Source of the DNA: Pardosa pseudoannulata
Lineage: Eukaryota > Arthropoda > Arachnida > Araneae > Lycosidae
Length of the DNA stretch: 64,000 nt
Assembly: GCA_032207245.1 (NCBI GenBank)
Contig: CM063501.1
Span: 51,697,893-51,761,892, forward strand
Direction of reading: 5' to 3'
The notes below the pieces were generated by a model. The model saw only the letters and a list, made by a program, of their open reading frames with translations, did no database searches and was not told where the DNA came from. The position numbers and the translations under genes are program-made. Below, piece by piece: positions 1-64,000 of the stretch. Positions within the stretch are counted from its first letter, which is position 1. Each line of letters begins with the position of its first letter.

Positions 1-234
1 TTTTGCTCTTTCCAAAGAAAAATATTCTTATTTGTTTATTCAAAAATGATGTGAAAAGGATAGTTAATATTTTGGCTATTAATATAAGTGACAAAATATA
101 AATATAATAAAACATACAATATATATAATAAAATATAATAAAAATGGAAAGAAAGGTCAAAGTTTACATTTGTTGGGAACAAAGCAAAAAGTGCATACTC
201 AAGAAAAGTATATACACCTGTTCTTAAATATATA
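1..234. other. AT-rich intergenic DNA
   Basis: I see no gene, RNA or recognisable element. It leads into the tandem array that starts at about 235. Confidence 0.5.
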
Positions 235-1078
235 AAGTTTTAAACAAAAATGCAGCCAATAGAGACCTATTGCAAATTTCTGAAATATCTCTATAGAAGC
301 TGTAAATAAATATTAGCTTCCAATGAGAAGGATAACTACAGTTGAATAAAAATAATTTTAAATATAATTTCAACAAATTCAAATATTACACTTTATACCT
401 TTTGTTGTGTTACTACAAAGCACCAGAGACCTATTGTAAAATTCTTAAATATCTCTATAGGAGCTGTAAATAAATATTAACCTCAAATGAAAAGAATCAC
501 TACAAATGCATAAAAATAATATTAAATACAATTTCAACAAATTCAAATACACTTTATAACCTTTTGTTGTGTTACTACAAAACACCAGAGACCTATTGTA
601 AAATTCTTAAATATCTCTATAGGAGCTGTAAATAAATATTAACCTCAAATGAAAAGAATCACTACAAATGCATAAAAATAATATTAAATACAATTTCAAC
701 AAATTCAAATACACTTTATAACCTTTTGTTGTGTTACTACAAAACACCAGAGACCTATTGCAAAATTCTTAAATATCTCTATAGGAGCTGTAAATAAATA
801 TTAGCTTCCAGTGAGAAGGAACACTGTATAGTTGAATAAAGATAATTTTAAATACAATTTCAACAAATTCAAATATTACACTTTATAACCTTTTGTTGTA
901 TTACTACAAAACACCAGAGACCTATTACAAAATTCTTAAATATCTCTATAGGAGCTGTAAATAAATATTAACTTCAAATGAAAAGAATCACTACAGTTGC
1001 ATTAAAATAATTTTAAATACGATTTCAACAAATTCAAATATTACACTTTATACTTTTTGTTGCATTACTGTAAAACAT
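235..1078. repeat. Tandem array A, about 162-bp unit, five copies
   Basis: The motif GAGACCTATT recurs at 262, 426, 588, 750 and 917 (the last as GAGACCTATTA), giving spacings of 164, 162, 162 and 167 bp. Each unit also carries AAATATCTCTATAGGAGCTG and TTTGTTGTGTTACTACAAA. The central copies are nearly identical and the outer ones diverge. No open frame spans the array. It lies upstream of gene 1. Confidence 0.9.
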
Positions 1079-2690
1079 AAAATTCATTTAAAAATTAAAA
1101 TAAATAGTATAGGCCCCTTCAAAGTGAAGGCCCAGGAATGAGTGGTGAATTTCTGTAAATTCAGTCTTTTTTTAATGAGCACCTCAGGTGCCCTGTTTTT
1201 TTTTCTATCTTTCATATTTTCGTCTGCATGTGACTTTGTCATAAACAAGAAAATTAGTAGAATGTAGCAAAGAAATGAAAATGTTACAATAGGAATAAAT
1301 GTTTTAATGCAGTACAAACAAGAAAATACTTCTTTATGACGTTGATTTTATATGTTTATTGACTTATATTTTCTTTAACTTCTTGAATTTCCTGATAGAG
1401 ATTTCTCTACTGTGAATAAGTTGCTGAGTTTTAGTGACCAACATATTGTTATTTCAGTGGGTCCTGCTACCCTTTTTGCATTTCTTTGACATATATATGA
1501 GTCTACCCATAGTCATCACTTTCTTGAATTATCTAGTAAATAAATCTAGGTGATTGTTCAATAATTGAATTTTCAGGTTCATCAAACATCTGGAGTTTTT
1601 GGTTTTTATTAGTGTGTGGGCTACTATAAAATATGTAAGTATTTTTTGTTGTCCCAGAAGGTAGTTGCAACTTACCTAAAGGATGCTCAAGCCTTTTTAT
1701 TTAGTCATTTTTGGCTCAAAGTTGGAACCAAACATTTTTTGGATGTCGTGCAACCAAAACGTCTTTTTTCCATTTTGTTTTTGGTAGATGAAGAAACTCA
1801 GAGGTACGGACCATCTTTTTTGGTAACTCATTCACAAACTGTTTTATTAAGCCTAATTTTGTGTTTAGAGGTGGCAGTATAATGCTTTCTGGATGTAAAA
1901 ATTTTCTTTTAGGCTTCATTTGTTTCCCTAGTTGTAGCTCTGGTAGAAGTGCACGAGAAGTCTATGCATGTCCTTGGCAAATCAACTCCGTTAGTATGCG
2001 TTTAGAAATGGCATTGATTTCATTAAATAAATTGGTGTCTTAAAAATTGTCTGTTAAATTATTGGTCGGTGATACTGTTTTTTATTATATTCGGATGTCC
2101 CACACTAAACATTACAGGAGTAGGACAACATCATTCAAAAGGTCTTTTCATTGATGAACTGTGCGATACGAATATTTCCACAGTTTTCGGACGATAAATG
2201 ATTTTACTTTCAAATTTGGTAGTTTTAAGAGCTTTTATATTGATATTACCGTATAGTCGAACACTTGATATATCTCAACTATAGAGCAATTTCACGCAAT
2301 GTCGCGAACTACTTTATTGCCCTTCCCATTCATTTTCATATTTACGACAGTCAATATGAAAACAATGAGCTGTCCTTCCGTTCGAAACAAAAGCCAGAAT
2401 CGTCATAAATTGAGATGTGCCCTGCTGCGTGAAATCGTCCTTTTGCATCAGTTTTGTTTGAGACACCGAGGATGGATTTAAAATTAATTTGATTGCAGAG
2501 TCTTCTGATTACGTGCCTGGACATTTCTAAAAAAGTCTGAAATGGTTGAATATAACTTTTTTTTTTTCAATCTAAGAATCAATTTAATTATCATAATGTG
2601 ATTTGACCACGAGAGCACGTATAGTTTATTTTTTGACGTAAATAAAAACATTTATTTACAAGTAATATTGGCAACTATTGATTTTGTTTA
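1079..2690. other. Intergenic DNA upstream of gene 1, no recognised gene
   Basis: Only short open frames occur (for example 1616-1882 on + and 1716-1919 on -). They lack family motifs, and the two overlap on opposite strands. The stretch at about 1620-2480 is richer in GC than its surroundings and could be a decayed transposon, but I could not match it to a family. Confidence 0.4.
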
Positions 2691-2693
2691 TGT

Positions 2694-2757
2694 GTATTTA
2701 AGGTATTCTTACGGTAATTGCTATTAAGCATAAAAGTAGAATTGAAATAAGAAGAAA
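2694..2757 (+). promoter_or_regulatory. Putative core promoter and leader of gene 1
   Basis: A TATA-like TATTTAAG lies at about 2695, some 60 nt upstream of the chosen ATG. The ATG context is AGAAAATGT, with A at -3, which is favourable. This is pattern evidence only, and an upstream non-coding exon cannot be excluded. Confidence 0.3.
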
Positions 2758-35114
<32,357 letters not shown>

Positions 35115-35442
35115 CTGTTTGTGTTAAAGCACTGTAAAATGAGAGCAGAATTTCTGTAAGATTGTCGCCTGTACTGTATTGAAATTTTTTAAAAAAAGAA
35201 TCTGATATTTATCCTTTTGAATAAGGATATTTGCATCCTCTGTTGATGTTTCTTTTACAATACATTCTTTCTTGTGTAGGTTTTCTCTGTGGATTAGAGT
35301 TATCGAATCGATATTTTAGTAATGCCTTTAACTCTAAATTCTCCAATTTTGTTAGATGGATTAGTAATGTTTACTGGATAAGAATATTTTTATAATGTAT
35401 TTCCTTCAGTTTTTTCTTGGAATTCAATGTAAACTTGGAACT

Positions 35443-35448
35443 AATAAA
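35443..35448 (+). terminator. Putative poly(A) signal of gene 1
   Basis: AATAAA about 330 nt after the stop codon, followed by a T-rich stretch. Confidence 0.4.
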
Positions 35449-36430
35449 TTTTTTATTTGCATTGCTTCGGGTCATTGCTTAAAATTTGCATGACACAATG
35501 AAACCGTTAGCGTAAACTATGGATAATTTAAATCACCAGGAAAAATAAATGCTGTATAATCCCAATGAAACAAAAGGCCTTAAAATTGAAATGATCAATA
35601 TTTCAGATGTTAAAAAACATTGTTTTGTAACCTTCAAAAAATAGGTCAGTTTCACAACTGCAAATCCTTTATTTTTATTACTTAATTCAAAGTTCTTAAA
35701 TTTAGACTTTTTTTATCTGCTTTGCAGGGATAAAAATATTATTTCCGTATACATGTGTTCTTTTCATTATTTTTTTATCTATATTAAACTTCTACATCCT
35801 GAGATATCCTTAAAGAGATATTTAATCAAATTAAAATAAAGCAGCGAAATGCAAAGATATGTAAGTAACAGTGCAAAGTCCAGATTATATAAAAATTATC
35901 AGGAGTTTATCATATCCATATTTTTTTGTAATCAGTTCTTATATGTTTGCGTTAGTTGAAGTATGCATTATATGTTTACTTTTAGTTACTTCCAAAATTT
36001 AATTTTGTTAGATCTCTTTACTTCTCGGCGCCTCATTAAAGAAAGTTAATTTAAAAAAATTTTAGAAAAAGAAAAAAGATTTGAAGTAGAATAAAATAAA
36101 AGTAACTGAGTTGACATATTTTGCGGTGGATTTTCTTTTTCCATAGGTCACTAATGAAGAGTTAATATCTCAAGAACTAAATTTATATTTACGAGAATGC
36201 AATTTTATTTGAATTTATCTACCAGTGGTTATCAAAATATTGGTGAATAAAAGTGACATATAAAAATGCGCTTCATGATTATTAAAATATAAACCTAGTT
36301 AATATATTTTTAAAATTTAAGCATATATCATGAAAATATGATGTATCTTTAGAGAAGGTGTGTATCTCTTGAATTTTTGTAGGATGCATAATAGTCAGAT
36401 CTCACAGACATTCATAGAGGTCAAATTGTA
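35449..36430. other. Intergenic DNA between the convergent genes
   Basis: AT-rich; nothing recognised before the Tc1 relic. Confidence 0.35.
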
Positions 36431-36431
36431 A

Positions 36432-37440
36432 AAGCCTGACTAGCTGGAGCAACTGTAACAGGAACATCACAGTTTTTAGGTATTTCTCGAGGTTATGGTG
36501 TCTAAAGACATGCCAGTGGACACACAACATGGCAAGATAAACTCAGTAGAGCAAAATAATGGACGGAAGGAGAAACTAAATGATAAAGACCAACAGTTAT
36601 TAAAGCGGATTGTAATGCCTTAAGAGAAAACAGCTGCAGCCAAAGTGACCGCAGAGTTCAGTCATCTGGAATACTTCAGTGTCAGTAATTAATGTGAGGC
36701 ACCTTCATAAACTAAACATTTATGGTAGACCAACAATTCCCAAGCCACTTCTCACAGATGTTAAATCAAACGTTATTTATAGTGGTGCCACAACCACAAA
36801 ACCTGGTCTATTGATAAGTGGAAGATATTTATATAGTCAGACGAATAATATTTCTTACTTTTCTTCAGAACAGGATGGATGCAAGTTTGGAGAACACCTG
36901 TACAAGTGCATTATCATGATTGTTTCCACCCAACTATCCATCATGGACTTGGATTTGTCATGATATGGGCGACCATGTCGTGGTTTTCTACTGTCCCACT
37001 TGTAACCCTGAAAGAAGGACATTGGGATAAAGTATAGAAAAGTTTTTGCTGACAACGTCCAACCTATGATGCCAATTGTTCTTCTTGAAAGAGATGGAAT
37101 TATCCAGGAGGATAGGGTTCACATTCATGCAGCGGAACTTGGCCAATCATGGTTTGATGAACACGAGGTTGAAAGGTTGAAGTGAAACATATACCTTTGT
37201 CTGCACAGTTCTCAGACCCAATATAATCAAACTGTTATGGCCCATTTTAGAGGGTTTAATCTGGAATTAATAAATTCTACCGGCATCTCCCCCGAAACAT
37301 TCCCAATATCTCCATGTAGAATGGTACAATAATCCTTTTAATACTATTCAACATTTGTGAGATTCAATTCTCCGACGAATCCTAGCTGTATTGCAATTAA
37401 GGCATTACTACGTCATATTAGTCAAGAATTCCTTATAAAT
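36432..37440 (+). pseudogene. Tc1-like transposase relic
   Basis: Fragments in shifting frames give GISRGYGVSKDM and VDTQHGK, then LNDKDQQLLKRIV, NIYGRPTIPKPL, MIWATMSWFS-like text, ANHGLMNTR, NIIKLLWPILEG and LHVEWYNNPFNTIQ, in Tc1 order. Many stops and frameshifts are present, and the DDE region is damaged. Open frames here are pieces of it. I did not find its terminal inverted repeats. Confidence 0.8.
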
Positions 37441-39071
37441 ATAGAGTGTTTGTATTATTTTTATAACCACTTGTACTTTGTAAATTTAATGTTTTGTACA
37501 TAAAGACATGTATTAAAACATCGAGAATAAACACATTTAATCTTTTATTTAAGATCACAAACTTTACACATTGTTGTAAAACACAGTTTTAAGTTTTCTT
37601 TCATGCAGAGTACTTTTTTTTTACGAGAGATAGTAATTTAAGGAAGGGAGCACAAGGAATTATTTTCTTACTTGAAGCATACGAAATATATTACATAGAA
37701 AAGTACATTGAAAAGACTTCTTTTTATCTTACATCCTGCTTGTTATTGAACCGTTAACAGTTCGAAGTATAATTTATTTTCCCTAAAGGACAAGCATTTA
37801 AGCCTGTGCACAAAATTTCATAGTTTAAAAGATAACAAATAATTAAACATTTCTAAATCTCATTTTATATTTTGCTTTAAAAATTTTAATTATTCAAAGA
37901 TCTTCAAAAAGTTGTCTCTTTGGCATAAAATGTAAATTGATTTATGTTTCTTGTAAAAAGAAATAGCTAGAAATATTTTAGAATTGAATACCTAGGGTTC
38001 TTTCTGAAACCAGGTATATATTTATATTAATTCGGATTTAAAATGTTTTTTCAAACGCATATGTAAAATTTCATAACGCCTTTAATCCTAGATTATACTA
38101 ATCAACAACTACATTAAAAAGCTACCTGTAGCTTTTACTTACTTGTCAGCAGGTTTTTTCCTGCATTGGTAGATATTTTATTAGTATATATCATGTTATA
38201 ATCAATTCTTCTCCACAAAAACTTCTTTTTAGCTAATACTACCAGCTTTTCTTTTGGAATGAGAATGACAACTTCTGTTAGTTTTCATAGTGTAGGCAAT
38301 TTCTTTATATATTTGCAGGCATGAAATATAAACTAGTTTGTAGATAATATCAGTTGTATAAAATAACACTGTCCTAAGTGAAATTTGGCACATGGGACGT
38401 GTTATTAAAGGGTCATTTAGCTAATGCTAAAAATAACATTTCCCCTTCAAAGCTTGATAAGATTTTACTCGATCAATTCACATATGATTAAGCACTTCAA
38501 ACTGTCTAGTGAGATTGCAGCTTAAATATCTTTTTAGATTGGAGGGATAACATTTAGAAAACAATAAATGCTTTTACATTATTGTTCTACAGATCGCATC
38601 ACATGCATGAATAAGCTATAAAGTTAATTTGACTCTAATGCCAGACACTGACAAAAGCTGAAAAACATTAAGAAAGGAAATCATTTTTCCAGAATATTTT
38701 TAAGCAGAGGAGAGCGTAGATCTTTTGAGTGCTAGATAACTAAAATAGCTCTGTTATCTTTTCCCACGAAAATGTTCTCCTAGAAGTTCGTTTTCTTATG
38801 TTTGAATGTATGTAGGGATATTCCAGATGATGTTTAAGTTCTGTTCAAACAGGTACAAAACATAACTGCTATTAATTTGGAATGATTCCAAATGACAATG
38901 ATCGAAAACTGGAGATAAAAAAGTTTTTTTACTCCTTTCTTGGTGTATAGTTCATGTATTCGTTTCGTAATAGAGTTTTCTGAACTCAAGATGGGTGTTC
39001 AGAGTTTCAAGAGGCGCACCTATACCTTTCAAAATCTGAGGGTGCTTTTAATGACTGTTTTAAAGTCTATT
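37441..39071. other. Region downstream of both genes, probable Skeletor 3' UTR
   Basis: AT-rich with no recognised element. Part should be the 3' UTR of Skeletor, but I could not choose a poly(A) site. Confidence 0.35.

Positions 39072-64000
<24,929 letters not shown>

Noticed and set aside
36679..37055. Open frames of 94 and 66 codons as separate genes
   Set aside because: They cover parts of the degenerate Tc1-like transposase in mixed frames.

Overview
The window is AT-rich eukaryotic nuclear DNA, almost certainly from an arthropod and most likely a chelicerate such as a spider. The indications are small exons with GT-AG introns of 0.1-14 kb, long (TA)n tracts, abundant SINE, MITE, Helitron, RTE, Tc1 and Ty3/gypsy insertions, and two metazoan genes. 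I cannot name the species.

Layout. Positions 1-2757 are intergenic and include a five-copy array with a period of about 162 bp. Gene 1 (+ strand, 2758-35114, ten exons assembled by hand) encodes a secreted protein of the ecto-5'-nucleotidase (CD73/UshA) family. Several metal- and substrate-binding residues are replaced, and a Ser/Thr/Asn/Glu-rich tail of about 360 residues is added, so it looks like a pseudoenzyme. Its introns hold a long foldback element, a SINE, a solo LTR, a gypsy element with apparently identical LTRs, a pogo-type MITE, a SINE split by a TTAA MITE, a piggyBac relic, two Helitron-type elements, two hAT MITEs and a degenerate RTE retrotransposon. Positions 35115-39071 lie between the two gene ends and hold a dead Tc1-like transposase. 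Gene 2 (- strand, 39072 to beyond 64000; 13 exons seen, 5' end outside) is Skeletor: DM13, DM13, DOMON, a C-terminal domain with a cupredoxin-like pattern, a natural His6 run and a hydrophobic tail. The two genes are convergent.

Mobile DNA. Target-site duplications are visible for many insertions: two copies of one SINE family, two copies of a second, and two hAT MITEs with 8-bp duplications. Six MITEs or relics end in TTAA or a TTAA-like tetranucleotide. Two nested cases have an empty-site counterpart inside this window. Five (TA)n tracts and a (TCTA)n tract account for most of the long tyrosine/isoleucine-type open frames, which are not genes. Exon boundaries come from reading frame continuity, GT-AG sites and recalled family motifs; there is no transcript evidence.
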